The notes under the pieces are model-generated. The model made no database searches. It saw only the letters and a program-made list of their open reading frames with translations, and was not told the origin of the DNA. A DNA stretch of 64,000 bases from Actinomadura sp. J1-007. Lineage in GTDB: Bacteria; Actinomycetota; Actinomycetes; Streptosporangiales; Streptosporangiaceae. This document shows, in pieces, positions 9,084-17,606 of the stretch; the stretch's first letter is position 1; every line of letters starts with the position of its first letter. The stretch spans positions 5,580,001-5,644,000 of the forward strand of contig NZ_WING01000001.1 in the NCBI RefSeq assembly GCF_009793335.1. Reading direction: 5' to 3'. A program made the translations under genes and the position numbers.

Positions 9084-9575
9084 ATGTCCACCCGCACGCT
9101 CCAACTCACCACGGTTCCCTCGGCAAAAGTGGGCATGCTCATCCGCCGCCCCGCCCGCGAGGTGTTCCAGGCCATCGCGGACCCTGCCGTCACGAGCAAG
9201 ATCTGGTACACCAAAAGCAGCGGGAAGATGACCCCCGGCGCCGAACTGACCTGGGAATGGGAAATGTACGGTGCGTCGACCCGAGCCTCGGTCAAAGAGG
9301 TAGAAGAAGACAGCCGGATCGTTTTCACCTGGGGCAACTACACCCCCGACAACCCCACCACGGTCGAGTTCCGCTTCATCCCCATGCCCGACGACACCAC
9401 CTACGTCCAAGTCATCGAAAGCGGGTTCACCGGAACCGGCGACGAACTCGTCCGCTACGTAACCGACTCCACCGGCGGCTTCACATTCCTGATCAGCGCC
9501 CTCAAGGCGCTGCTGGAGCACAACATCGTTCTCGGGCTTGTCGCTGACGCCCACCCAAGCGGCCTGCAAGCCTAA
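9084..9575 (+). CDS. SRPBCC family protein (AHSA1/polyketide-cyclase-like)
   Basis: 163 residues forming one START-like helix-grip domain: IRRPAREVFQAIADPAVTSK, WYTKSSGKMTPGAELTWEWE, and a C-terminal helix GGFTFLISALKALLEHNI. The central region VEFRFIPMPDDTTYVQVIES fits the antiparallel sheet. It follows the ArsR-SRPBCC gene by 3 bases with AAGGAG just upstream, so it is probably derepressed together with it. It likely binds or transforms a small hydrophobic molecule; the ligand cannot be told. Confidence 0.85.
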   Translation: MSTRTLQLTTVPSAKVGMLIRRPAREVFQAIADPAVTSKIWYTKSSGKMTPGAELTWEWEMYGASTRASVKEVEEDSRIVFTWGNYTPDNPTTVEFRFIPMPDDTTYVQVIESGFTGTGDELVRYVTDSTGGFTFLISALKALLEHNIVLGLVADAHPSGLQA

Positions 9576-9692
9576 AGAAAAACGAGGGACGCACATTTGC
9601 GCGCTTCTTCCATCACCAAGTCGCCTCGGCCCGAGGACCCCGCGGAACGGGGCAGCCGCAACCCTGGCGTGACAACCCGTTCCGGGACGGCC

Positions 9693-10574
9693 CTACCTGG
9701 TGAGGGGCTCGACCCCGAGAAGGGCTGCGGTCTTGGTGTAGACGGTACGGGCGAGAGCGTCGTTCAGCGCCCGGCGCGAAGGGATGTCCGGCCGGGACTC
9801 GCTGAAGAAACCGCCGCTGGGGCGCGGTGCGAGCGAGGCGCTGGCGAGCCAGACCGGAGTCCGCACACCTTCATCCGGGGTAATGGCGAACGGACGGAAC
9901 AGCGGGGCGGTCAGCCGCATCAGCCCGCCAGCGTTGCTGTTGATTGCGGTGCCCTTGACCATGCCGGGATTGGCGTTGTACAGGCTCATGCCGTCCGGCA
10001 GGCGGTGTGCGAGTTCTCGCGAGGCCAGGAGGCTGACGAGTTTGCTCGTCGCGTAGACGTTCATCTGGTTGTAGAAACGCTTGCTCCACGATGTTCCCGC
10101 GACGTCCGGATCGGTGGCATCGAGCTTGCCGCGCTTTTCCACGAACGACGACAAGTTGATGATCCGCGCTTCGAGCGTGAATGCCCCTTCGGCCAGAAGG
10201 GCGTGGGTGAGCAGGAACGGGGCGTGGTGATTGAGCGCGTAGGTGCGTTCCACCCCGTCCGGCGTCATCTCGTAACGCGAGAACGCCGCTCCCGCATTGT
10301 TGATGAGGACGTCCACCGAATGTTTGTCGGCGGCCAGTTCCGCTGCCAGCGCCTGCACTTGCGACCACTGTTCCAGGTCAGCGGTATACGTTCTCGGCGA
10401 TGGCGCGTCACTGTCCGCCGGAGCCAGGCCGCGCAGGCTGTCGGCAGCGGCCTGGGTGCGCGCCGCGTCCCGGCCGACGAGGACGACGCTCTGGCCGGCC
10501 TTGACCAGGTGGCGTGCCGTCACCAGGCCCAGGCCCGAGGCTCCGCCCGTGATGACCGTGGTCCCGCTGTTCAT
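9693..10574 (-). CDS. Short-chain dehydrogenase/reductase
   Basis: 293 residues. The Rossmann cofactor motif TGGASGLG is at residues 8-15, NNAG after a DVLI strand near residue 90, and the catalytic Ser/Tyr/Lys set is visible as INLSS and YATSK. A basic/polar loop (VGRDAARTQAA) after beta 2 suggests NADP(H). The lengthened middle (EKRGKLDATDPDVAGTSWSK) resembles retinol-dehydrogenase/WWOX-like SDRs. Its ATG overlaps the stop of the MarR gene by 4 bases, so the two form one operon and the reductase is probably under MarR control. Confidence 0.88.
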   Translation of the reverse strand: MNSGTTVITGGASGLGLVTARHLVKAGQSVVLVGRDAARTQAAADSLRGLAPADSDAPSPRTYTADLEQWSQVQALAAELAADKHSVDVLINNAGAAFSRYEMTPDGVERTYALNHHAPFLLTHALLAEGAFTLEARIINLSSFVEKRGKLDATDPDVAGTSWSKRFYNQMNVYATSKLVSLLASRELAHRLPDGMSLYNANPGMVKGTAINSNAGGLMRLTAPLFRPFAITPDEGVRTPVWLASASLAPRPSGGFFSESRPDIPSRRALNDALARTVYTKTAALLGVEPLTR

Positions 10575-11041
10575 TGCTGCTCCCTCCCGGACTCCTCGGC
10601 GCCGGCGGCCCCACCTGCCGGGCGGGGACCGTCGATCACTTCGCGGAGAAGCGCGTGCAGGCGCAGCCTGCTCTCGCGGTCAAGGAGGGCGAAGGGTGAG
10701 TGCTCGGTGGTGTGCTGGACGACGCGATCGCGCAGCGCGCACCCCTCGGCGGTGAGCTGGATGACCTTCGCGCGGCGGTCGACGGGGTGGGGCACACGGC
10801 GGACCAGGCCGCGCTTCTCCAGTCGGTCGATCATCGACGTGGCGGTCGAGGCGTCGCACTGCAAGAGGTCGGCCAGGCGGCGCGCGGTCATCTCCGGCCC
10901 GCGGCTCAGCCTCCACAGCGCGTCGGCCTGAGTGTCGGTCAGCCCCGCTTCCCGGGCCAGCTCCTTGAGCTCGGCATGCACCCGGGTACGGATCGCGAAC
11001 AGGCAGTCGTAAAGCTCTTCGGTCAGTTGCCGATCATCCAT
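10571..11041 (-). CDS. MarR-family transcriptional regulator
   Basis: I choose the ATG at 11041 (MDDRQLTEELYDCLF), giving 156 residues, because the 14 codons upstream lie over the operator-like palindrome. The winged helix is clear: TDTQADALWRLSRGPEMTAR, recognition helix DASTATSMIDRLEKRGLVRR, wing VPHPVDRRAKVIQLTAEG. The DRR-AK-LT signature is typical of MarR. The stop overlaps the start of the downstream SDR gene by 4 bases. It probably represses its own operon through the palindrome at 11062-11076 until a phenolic or drug-like ligand binds. Confidence 0.88.
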   Translation of the reverse strand: MDDRQLTEELYDCLFAIRTRVHAELKELAREAGLTDTQADALWRLSRGPEMTARRLADLLQCDASTATSMIDRLEKRGLVRRVPHPVDRRAKVIQLTAEGCALRDRVVQHTTEHSPFALLDRESRLRLHALLREVIDGPRPAGGAAGAEESGREQQ

Positions 11042-11061
11042 GCCCCCACAGTACATGGAAG

Positions 11062-11076
11062 TTCCAATCATTGGAA
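11062..11076. promoter_or_regulatory. Candidate MarR operator
   Basis: The palindrome ttccaat-c-attggaa has two perfect 7-base arms around a single central base. It begins 21 bases upstream of the chosen MarR start, the usual place for an autoregulatory MarR site. Confidence 0.55.
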
Positions 11077-11083
11077 AATCCAC

Positions 11084-11640
11084 GCACCACGTTGGATCCG
11101 CTCGACGTGACGGCCCGGCCCGCTGTGACGCTCAAACCGCCCCGCCCCGTCGACTCCTGGACGCAGTGGCCCCGCTCCCAGAAACGACCGGCCCTGCGAG
11201 CGCAGCGAACCGGCGCCGGACGTCGCTTGCCGTAGCCGCGTGCCCAACCGCCCTGGGGCTGCGGGGTCGCGTGCAAGGGAGTCCGGATCTTCCTGATCGC
11301 GCATTACCGCCGGTTGGCGTCCGTACTCCTGCGCACAACGTGAGGTCGCGGCATTGGCCGACGAGGGCGCGGGGTTGCTGAGCCGGGTGTGCTGACGGCC
11401 CCGGGGGAGGAGAGGTCGGTGACGGCTCGGCACGCTGAGATGATCGGCGCTCCGGCGCGGGAGCAGAGGGTCGGCACGGAGATTGCCGACCGGGTGGCGG
11501 TGGAACTGGGGATCTCGCGACGTCAAGTGTCTGTGCTGATGCGCCGCTGGCGGGCGGGGGAGGGGGTGTGGCCTGGGATCCGCTGCCTGGCCGTTCCAGT
11601 GGCGGTCGGCCGGCCGTCCGGACCAAGGTGTGCAGGTCGT
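11084..11640. pseudogene. Decayed region with a transposase helix-turn-helix fragment
   Basis: No intact gene. On the plus strand, about 11425-11560 reads AEMIGAPAREQRVGTEIADR followed by VAVELGISRRQVSVLMRRWR, a helix-turn-helix typical of the N-terminus of Mu/IS481-type transposases. The frame ends shortly after without a catalytic domain. I see it as an IS remnant. Confidence 0.35.
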
Positions 11641-11647
11641 GGGCAGG

Positions 11648-12409
11648 CTAGCGGCGCCGTTCGAGCGTGAGTAGTGGCTCAGCGAAGACAGGTGCTGGTG
11701 CGTCGGGATCGGCGGCGACGGCCTGTTCCAGGCGGCGGAACCCCATCTCTAGCTCGTCGGGCCCGAGTTGAGCGAAGAAGGAGAAAGTGCGGAGGCGCAG
11801 TCGTTCGAGCATGGCGGCGCGGGTTCCGCAGGACGGCTCGGTCACCGTTCCGAAGTGGGCGACGCGCCAGCCGGCTGAGGTGAACATCGCGATGACCTCG
11901 TGCAGCGGCTGGAACAGCGCGGCGTCTGTTTCGTAACCGCGGGGGAAGTACTCCAGCCACCAGGGATTGGGAGCGTGGTCGCGGAAGTGTGCGCGCAGGA
12001 GTAGCCGCCCGCCGGGTTTGAGCACCCTGGCGAGTTCGCGGACCGCTTGCGGCTTGTCCTGGACGTGGTGCCAGGACAAGACCATAAGGGCGTAGTCGGC
12101 TGCGCCGGCCGGGACGGGCATGTCTTCGGCGGAGCCCGCCAGATACCGCACTTCGGGATGCGCGGACTGCGTCTCTGCTATCTCACGCATGCGGACCGAT
12201 GGCTCGACGCCGGTGACCCGCCCGAAGGCGTCCGCGAGCGCGGGAGTGAACCTGCCGGTCCCCGAACCGACGTCCAGCCCCACCAGTGGGCGCTGCTCGG
12301 GCAGCACCGCGGCGAAGGCACTGAGCCATGTCTGTAGTTGCTGCCGGGACAGCGCACGGCCACGCGCGTAGTCCTGATGCTGCTCGATGTCGTAGTCGAT
12401 CCGCCTCAT
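11648..12409 (-). CDS. Class I SAM-dependent methyltransferase
   Basis: I choose the ATG at 12409 (MRRIDYDIEQHQDYARGRAL), preceded by GGGGAG; the frame is open 87 bases further but without a good start. 253 residues. SAM-binding motif I is LVGLDVGSGTGRFTPALADA, the acidic end of beta 2 is VTGVEPS, and ALMVLSWHHVQDKPQAVREL plus LARVLKPGGRLLLRAHF are the post-I and motif III regions of UbiE/COQ5-type (Methyltransf_11) enzymes. The substrate is unknown; the C-terminal half is a substrate lid. It lies alone on the minus strand with an operator-like palindrome upstream. Confidence 0.85.
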   Translation of the reverse strand: MRRIDYDIEQHQDYARGRALSRQQLQTWLSAFAAVLPEQRPLVGLDVGSGTGRFTPALADAFGRVTGVEPSVRMREIAETQSAHPEVRYLAGSAEDMPVPAGAADYALMVLSWHHVQDKPQAVRELARVLKPGGRLLLRAHFRDHAPNPWWLEYFPRGYETDAALFQPLHEVIAMFTSAGWRVAHFGTVTEPSCGTRAAMLERLRLRTFSFFAQLGPDELEMGFRRLEQAVAADPDAPAPVFAEPLLTLERRR

Positions 12410-12444
12410 CGCAACTCCCCACCTCAGCTGGGTAGAGCATCCAG

Positions 12445-12476
12445 ATATATCGAGCCGATACATCGTGACGATATAT
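12445..12476. promoter_or_regulatory. AT-rich inverted repeat upstream of the methyltransferase
   Basis: Arms atatatcg (12445-12452) and cgatatat (12469-12476) are perfect complements with a 16-base spacer, in otherwise GC-rich DNA. ATAT...ATAT dyads of this kind are bound by PadR-family repressors, but no PadR gene is in the window, so the binder is unknown. Confidence 0.4.
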
Positions 12477-12496
12477 AGCGTCGTGCTACGTCGCAA

Positions 12497-12816
12497 GCAG
12501 TGCCTGATCGACCTGGCCTACCGCCCCTAGCGGTGCCCAGACGAAGTCATGCCCGAGAGGCGGGAGCCAGGGGGCCTGTCGACATCGCCATGCCGCCGCC
12601 GCCATCAGCAACTGGCTGGCGCTACCGACTCTGAGCCCGGCACCTCCTGAGGACGACTCAAGCTACTTTGAGGCTGGGACGGGCTTCGGGCGCAGTGAGC
12701 CGATGGCAGGTTGTCAAGCGTTGTGATGCCGCAGCTTTTTCTGCGGTGCCCGCAGCTTTGTTTGCGGGGCGGGTTTCGGCAGGTTCTCAGACGCCTGCCT
12801 GCATAGATCCGTTGAG
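12497..12816. other. Intergenic region with two small hairpins
   Basis: No gene. Two consecutive stem-loops with related sequence lie at 12729-12746 (ccgcag / ctgcgg) and 12749-12768 (cccgca / tgcggg), both with T-rich loops. They sit about 55-95 bases before the next start and may end transcription from upstream or act in a leader. Confidence 0.4.
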
Positions 12817-12822
12817 GTGACG

Positions 12823-13209
12823 ATGAAGGAGAAACTGGCGTCCCTGGAGATCGCCGCGTCCAACGGGGTCCTGTTCATCGAGGACCCTGAGCTGGGGATG
12901 GACGGCTTCCTGTACATGGACGAGCTCCCGGTGGCTGCGTCGCGGAGCAGGGTCGTGGTTCAGGTGCTGCACGCCGTGGACGGTCTGACGACCGTGGCGG
13001 TGTTCGAAGGCGACGGGGGCTCGGTCCTGCCCGTCGAGTACTACGACGCGGAGTTCGTGACCGAGAGCGGCAGCCTCGCCGTCCGCGACGTCGAGGGCCT
13101 CAACAGGATCACCGTCGACGTCGGCGCCGCCCCGTTCAGACTGAGGATCTTCGCCGACCGAACTTCCGAACCAAGTCTTCTGGAGATCATCGTCCCCACC
13201 ATCTCCTGA
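12823..13209 (+). CDS. Hypothetical protein, 128 aa
   Basis: The start could be GTG 12817 or ATG 12823 (MKEKLASLEIAASNG). It is small, acidic and rich in beta strands: VLFIEDPELGMDGFLYMDEL, VVVQVLHAVDGLTTVAVFEG, LRIFADRTSEPSLLEIIVPT. It has no signal peptide or membrane segment. I recognise no family. The balanced residue use and a clean stop support a real gene. Its neighbours are unrelated methyltransferases facing the other way. Confidence 0.6.
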   Translation: MKEKLASLEIAASNGVLFIEDPELGMDGFLYMDELPVAASRSRVVVQVLHAVDGLTTVAVFEGDGGSVLPVEYYDAEFVTESGSLAVRDVEGLNRITVDVGAAPFRLRIFADRTSEPSLLEIIVPTIS

Positions 13210-13231
13210 CCCTCTCCGGTGAGAGATGCGT

Positions 13232-13966
13232 TCACGGGGTGGCTGGTTTGCGGGCGGTGAGCAGGCGGGTCGGGACCCACGGACTGCCCCACCACGCGCG
13301 CCAGCCGAGGCCGCGCACGCGGATGTCCTGGGCGTTCAGCTGGGCCAGCACCGCGGCGTACTCACGGGGGGTCCGCGCCAGGTCGGCGATCAGCAGGCGG
13401 CCGCCCGGCCGCAGCACCCGGTACGCCTCGGCGATCGCTTGGGCGCGGGCGTCCGCGCCGAAGATGGTGTGCACCGTCAGGCTGGACACGACCAGGTCGA
13501 AGCTCGCCTCCGCGTACGGGAGTCTGCGCAGGTCACCCCCTTGCACGTGGACGCGGTCGGCGACGCCTTCGGCGCGGGCGTTGCGCAGGGTCGCCGCCGG
13601 GGTGTTGCCGGACTGGTCCCGTCCGCGCCACAGGTCCACGCCGACCGCTCGGCCCCGCGGGAGGCGCCGGGCGGCGGCCAGCAGGACGGCGCCGCGTCCG
13701 CAGCCGAGGTCGAGCAGCCGTTCGTCGCCACGCAGGTCCAGCTCGTCCAGCACGTCCCGCCAGACCAGGAACTTGCCGCGCAGCGTGGCATGCAGGCTCA
13801 GGGCCAGGCATCCCGCCAGCAGGGTGCCGGAGACCAGCGCGGGCAGCGCGGCGGCCAGATCGGCGGTGACCGCCATCACCAGCCCGGTCACCCAGAACCC
13901 CAGCACGACCAAGCCCACGAAGCCGAACCCGTAGGGCGCATCCATCCCGTACCGCGCGCCAGGCAT
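13232..13966 (-). CDS. Membrane-anchored SAM methyltransferase
   Basis: 244 residues from the first ATG; the Met at codon 8 (13945) is an alternative. Two hydrophobic segments at the N-terminus (about 12-35 and 38-60: GFVGLVVLGFWVTGLVMAVT; ALPALVSGTLLAGCLALSL) should anchor it. The catalytic domain has motif I LLDLGCGRGAVLLAAARRLP, VGVDLW after beta 2, GGDLRRLPYAEASFDLVVSS, and AYRVLRPGGRLLIADLARTP. The build resembles small actinobacterial methyltransferases that modify lipids or quinones; the substrate is unknown. Confidence 0.8.
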   Translation of the reverse strand: MPGARYGMDAPYGFGFVGLVVLGFWVTGLVMAVTADLAAALPALVSGTLLAGCLALSLHATLRGKFLVWRDVLDELDLRGDERLLDLGCGRGAVLLAAARRLPRGRAVGVDLWRGRDQSGNTPAATLRNARAEGVADRVHVQGGDLRRLPYAEASFDLVVSSLTVHTIFGADARAQAIAEAYRVLRPGGRLLIADLARTPREYAAVLAQLNAQDIRVRGLGWRAWWGSPWVPTRLLTARKPATP

Positions 13967-14019
13967 TCCGCCACTTTGCCACGAACCGGTCGTTCAGGGG
14001 CCGACTACGACGCACTACT

Positions 14020-14235
14020 CCACCGGCCGCCGAGTACCCGACACCGACCCGGCCTCCATCCGCGACGGCGACGTATGGACGGGCGCCGGGCTGAGCGCGT
14101 GCCTGGACCTGGCGCTCGCGCTGATCACCGACGACCACGGGCAGGACGTCGCGCTGCGCGTGGCACGGCAGCCGGTGACCTACCTGAAACGGCCTGGCGA
14201 GCAGAGCCAATTCAACGTTCCGCCCGACCCGGTCT
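14020..14235 (+). pseudogene. Fragment of a GlxA-type AraC regulator (DJ-1/PfpI domain)
   Basis: The plus strand reads RVPDTDPASIRDGDVWTGAG, LSACLDLALALITDDHGQDV, ALRVARQPVTYLKRPGEQSQ. This is the C-terminal part of the DJ-1/PfpI domain and linker of GlxA-family AraC regulators. The start of the domain and the whole AraC DNA-binding part are missing, and the sequence runs into the repeat at 14330. Confidence 0.6.
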
Positions 14236-14329
14236 CCACAGCCATGGGACAAGCTTTAGTCCGCGACCGCGCAAGCGACGACGTTTTCATCAAGGACTTC
14301 ACCAGCCGGGTGGGGTCCACGCACTATGG

Positions 14330-14640
14330 GCCGCTGCCCGCTGACGGGCCGCCTGGCCAGGAGTCAGCACCGGCCTCATGACGTGCCCGAACCGGGCGAA
14401 CAAAGGGGCGAGCAGGATGGCCGCGACTCGGTATTCATAAAGGTCCCCGCCGCCTCCTTCGGCGAAGGGAGAGGCGCTCTGTTTCCGGGGCATCGCTTGC
14501 GAGCGCAGACCCACACCATGCCGACCGGAAGGTGGACCAGTCGCGCCCTCGGCCATCCGCCTCGCGTCTGGCAGGACGAAACCGATGATGATGTCCCAGT
14601 CCGCGTCGGCGAGCGAACATGAGGACCCAGGACGTGCCCG
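14330..14640. repeat. Long dispersed repeat, copy A
   Basis: About 300 bases matching 38769-39065 (copy C) and, from about 14485, also 29372-29515 (copy B), with roughly 80-90% identity judged by eye. All copies share the blocks ggtggaccagtcgcgccctc and gtcggcgagcga or close forms. Copies B and C continue into a tRNA-Lys 3' fragment. Copy A ends instead in a weak tRNA-like stretch (14675-14695). No recognisable protein is coded. It is probably the 3' flank of a tRNA-Lys gene that was duplicated. Confidence 0.6.
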
Positions 14641-14794
14641 TGGGGCCGTTGGTCATGTCCACCGAACCCGCAGGTTAGAGCTGGTGACGCGGGTATTCGG
14701 CACCGGCACCGACGCGAATTTGATGGCTGCCAGGACGACTGATGTCTCCCTGCGGGGGCTGCGCCAGTTGAAGAGGCCGCACCAGCCGCCGCCT

Positions 14795-17323
14795 CTAGCT
14801 CGTCTCGTGCTTCTTCACCTCGTGGACGAACCAGTCGAGTGTGCTGATCAGTATGTCCAAGGCGCCGTCGTCGGTGAGGAGCGAGTTGGGGAAGTTGGGG
14901 CGTAGATCCAGCTTCGATTCCGGGATCTCGACCCCGGGAGCGTCGTTGAGTCGGCTGCGCAGTTCCTCACGCTTTTCCGGGTCGTCGAACGGTGCGCGTA
15001 GCTTGAGGGACGTGAAGGGGATTTCTGTGACCTCGGGGTAGAGGTGCAGCAGCCAGTAATCGGTGCTGCTGGCATGAATGTAGGGCGTGCACCGTCCAGT
15101 GGCGGAGGAGCCGTACCAGAACGTCCCCACGTGTTCGGTCCACCAGTCGATCACCTCGGAGACCGCGCGGGCGACATCGGGGCCGCCGCGTTCCCCGAGT
15201 TGCCTGTAGAAACGGTGCTGGTGCTCTGTGAGCGTGGAGGGATCGACGTCGTAGGTTTGTGACGGCGGCGACTCCATACCATCCGGAAGCTGGAGCAGCT
15301 CAGCAAGCTCCACGGCGGTGATCCGCTGGTTCGGAGCCGCCTGCCCGTTCTCATCGAAATGGACGCCCTCCCCGGCCAGGATTTCTCGAGTGCTGAGCGC
15401 GTCCTCATCGCCCGACCGGCTGTCTTCCTTCGGTGCGGTTCCGTCGGAGGGGAGCACTCGATGGGAGGTGGGCAGAGGAGTCGTCGACAGGTGCACGGCC
15501 ACTGGCATGGGTGCGGAGCCGGCCACTTCGGCGAGTTCGGCGTAGGTCGTCCATGTGCCGAACGGGATCGCGGCTACAGCGTCGTGCAACAGCGTCCAGT
15601 CGCGTCGTGGAGTTGCGCCGCGGGCTTGCTCGTCCGGTCCCGGCCACAGCGCGATGGCGCGATCGGCGAGGTCATCCGCGCGGGCCAGTATCTCTGCCCG
15701 GCTCCATCGCTCCTGCTGCACGATGGCGTGGGTCATGGCGATACCCGTCTGACCGAGCCGCGTGCGCTTCTCCTCGTAGGGCATGTCTCCGAGTTCGGAG
15801 TTGTACGCCGTGAGCGTCAGGTTGCCGAGGGTGTGGACCAGTTCCCGGTGCGTTCTGGCCGGGTCTTCGCCATCGACCGACACTTCCGCACGCCAGGCGT
15901 CGGTCAGGTGCTGAGGCATGACGTGCTCGATGGTGATCTTCTTGGAGGTGAGAAGGACCGGCTCACCACCGTTGAAGGTCTCCGCGAGACGCCGCAGCAC
16001 CAGCTTGCGCTGACCGGCCTGGCCCCTCCAGTAGAAGGCGTTGGTACGGATCGCGTCTCGTAGTTCCTCGTCGGTGGGCCAGTACTGGCGTACGGGGGAC
16101 AGTTCAGCGCGCACCGTCTCCGCCACCGAATCCCCCGACAGCCGTCCGGGCAGCCGCTGGAAGATGCGGTTCAGGTTCTTCGTGGTCACGCCGGTGATCA
16201 TTCGCCGGACGAGGAAGCTCTCGATGTACGACAGCGCCGAGGCCACCTCCTCGTCGGAGGCGGCGCCGTCTTCCCGCAACTCCAGCAGCCGCATGATGGC
16301 GGGGTAGGCGGTGGTCGCGCGCCACTCGTTCAGGAACGCCAGGTGCTTCCTGGTGGAGGTGTGCTGCTCCTTGGCCGGATCGAGGACCAGTTCCAGGTGG
16401 CGGGCGCGGCGGGCCAGTTCGGCGACGTACGCCTCGACCGCGGCCTCGTCACCGGTGGCCTCCCGCAGCATCTCCTGGTGACCGAGGTAGGTGTCGGCGT
16501 AGGTGGCCTCCTCGCCCCGGTTCAGGACCAGCACCTGATACATGAGCGTCTCCAGGGCCTTGGTCCCGTGCTCGCGCCGAAGCCGTTCCTGGAACGGGAA
16601 CCAGTACTTGTGATACACTTCCTCGCCGCGCGTGGGCAGGCACATGAAGACGTAGTTGCGGATGAGGTCGACCGGGCTGAGCGGCAGTCCGGTGTTGTTG
16701 AGCGACTCGAAGATCCGGAACGCGTTATCGCCTTTCTCCACCACGATCTGGACGAGCGCCAGACGATCGAGGATCACCTCTTCGATCCGGCCGACCTTGT
16801 GCGGATCGGCGGGATCGTCGAAATCGACGAGCTTGCTGCGGAAGAACTTGTAGGCGTCGCCGATCGCGCCGCTGATGGGCCCGTCGTGGTTCCCGTCGAT
16901 GCACGCGATCATCGCGGCGCGATCGACCTGCGTGGGCAGCAGACGGTAGCGCATGGAGCCCTGCTTGAACTTGTTGATCAGATGCAGCTCGTTGATCCGC
17001 TCGACGTGCATGGGGTCCTCGGCCGCCATGTGATCGCGCAGGGCGCACAACGCGATCATCAGCGTGGTCAGCCGCTGCTGCCCGTCCACCACGACCCACT
17101 GGGATATCGACGGGCTGAGCTCAGGGCCGGGCGCGAGCACCGTCGAGCCGAGAAAGTGGGACGAGGGCAGGTCGGCCGCCAGCGCCCGCGCCTGGTTCTC
17201 CACGTCCGTCCACAACGTGTCGAGCTGGCCGAACCCCCACGAGTAAGTGCGCTGGTAGAGCGGAACAACGAACTGCTGCTCACCACCAATCAACTTACGG
17301 AGGGTGGTCTCTTCGGCTTTCAT
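14795..17323 (-). CDS. GmrSD-like restriction protein with alkyltransferase-like domain (DUF262-DUF1524-ATL)
   Basis: 842 residues. Residues 1-230 are DUF262 (GmrS-like): YQRTYSWG near residue 25 and the nucleotide-binding signature VVVDGQQRLTTLMIALCALR near residue 75. DUF1524 (GmrD-like His-Me finger) lies near residues 440-540: ITIEHVMPQHL, then LGNLTLTAYNSELGD. At ~570-630 is an alkyltransferase-like DNA-binding domain: VAAIPFGTWTTYAELAEVAG then LPTSHRVLPSDG, where the reactive Cys of MGMT (PCHR) is Ser. The last ~120 residues (VEIPESKLDLRPNFPNSLL...) are an uncharacterised small domain. GmrSD enzymes are type IV systems that cut modified phage DNA. It is the last gene of the minus-strand block reaching back to 22820. 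Confidence 0.85.
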   Translation of the reverse strand: MKAEETTLRKLIGGEQQFVVPLYQRTYSWGFGQLDTLWTDVENQARALAADLPSSHFLGSTVLAPGPELSPSISQWVVVDGQQRLTTLMIALCALRDHMAAEDPMHVERINELHLINKFKQGSMRYRLLPTQVDRAAMIACIDGNHDGPISGAIGDAYKFFRSKLVDFDDPADPHKVGRIEEVILDRLALVQIVVEKGDNAFRIFESLNNTGLPLSPVDLIRNYVFMCLPTRGEEVYHKYWFPFQERLRREHGTKALETLMYQVLVLNRGEEATYADTYLGHQEMLREATGDEAAVEAYVAELARRARHLELVLDPAKEQHTSTRKHLAFLNEWRATTAYPAIMRLLELREDGAASDEEVASALSYIESFLVRRMITGVTTKNLNRIFQRLPGRLSGDSVAETVRAELSPVRQYWPTDEELRDAIRTNAFYWRGQAGQRKLVLRRLAETFNGGEPVLLTSKKITIEHVMPQHLTDAWRAEVSVDGEDPARTHRELVHTLGNLTLTAYNSELGDMPYEEKRTRLGQTGIAMTHAIVQQERWSRAEILARADDLADRAIALWPGPDEQARGATPRRDWTLLHDAVAAIPFGTWTTYAELAEVAGSAPMPVAVHLSTTPLPTSHRVLPSDGTAPKEDSRSGDEDALSTREILAGEGVHFDENGQAAPNQRITAVELAELLQLPDGMESPPSQTYDVDPSTLTEHQHRFYRQLGERGGPDVARAVSEVIDWWTEHVGTFWYGSSATGRCTPYIHASSTDYWLLHLYPEVTEIPFTSLKLRAPFDDPEKREELRSRLNDAPGVEIPESKLDLRPNFPNSLLTDDGALDILISTLDWFVHEVKKHETS

Positions 17324-17606
17324 CCGCTACCTCTCAAGATGCCTTGAAGTAAGCCCTAAGATAGAAGGGACCTCACATTCTTCACTCTGCCACTGACATT
17401 CCGCAGGGAAACACCTGACTGCGACTGGCCGTACCGGGTAATTCACAGTCACCGTGTCGGTGCCGAGAACTGTGTCACTACGCTTGAGCTGCGACGAAAC
17501 TACTCGCCTGGTTGTTGGGCAACGGGCTCTATGAGGGTGGTGCACTGTGCCCGATAGAGCAGGGCGGCGTCGTACAGCGCGTAGTGGTCGTCGGACTGGA
17601 GGACGA
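17324..17606. other. Gap inside the defence block, with an IS-like leader
   Basis: 283 bases with no supported gene. Positions 17456-17520 (tgtcggtgccgagaactgtg...) match 35796-35865, the leader of a decayed integrase-type IS, suggesting an insertion scar. A short open stretch 17606-17503 on the minus strand (VLQSDDHYALYDAALLYRAQ) has no start of its own. Confidence 0.4.

Noticed and set aside
9597..10931. 444-codon plus-strand frame over the SDR and MarR genes
   Set aside because: It runs antisense across two well-supported genes and has no domain of its own.
13226..14344. 372-codon plus-strand frame over the membrane methyltransferase
   Set aside because: An antisense shadow of a gene with clear SAM motifs; only the small GlxA-like fragment at 14020-14235, in another frame, was kept.
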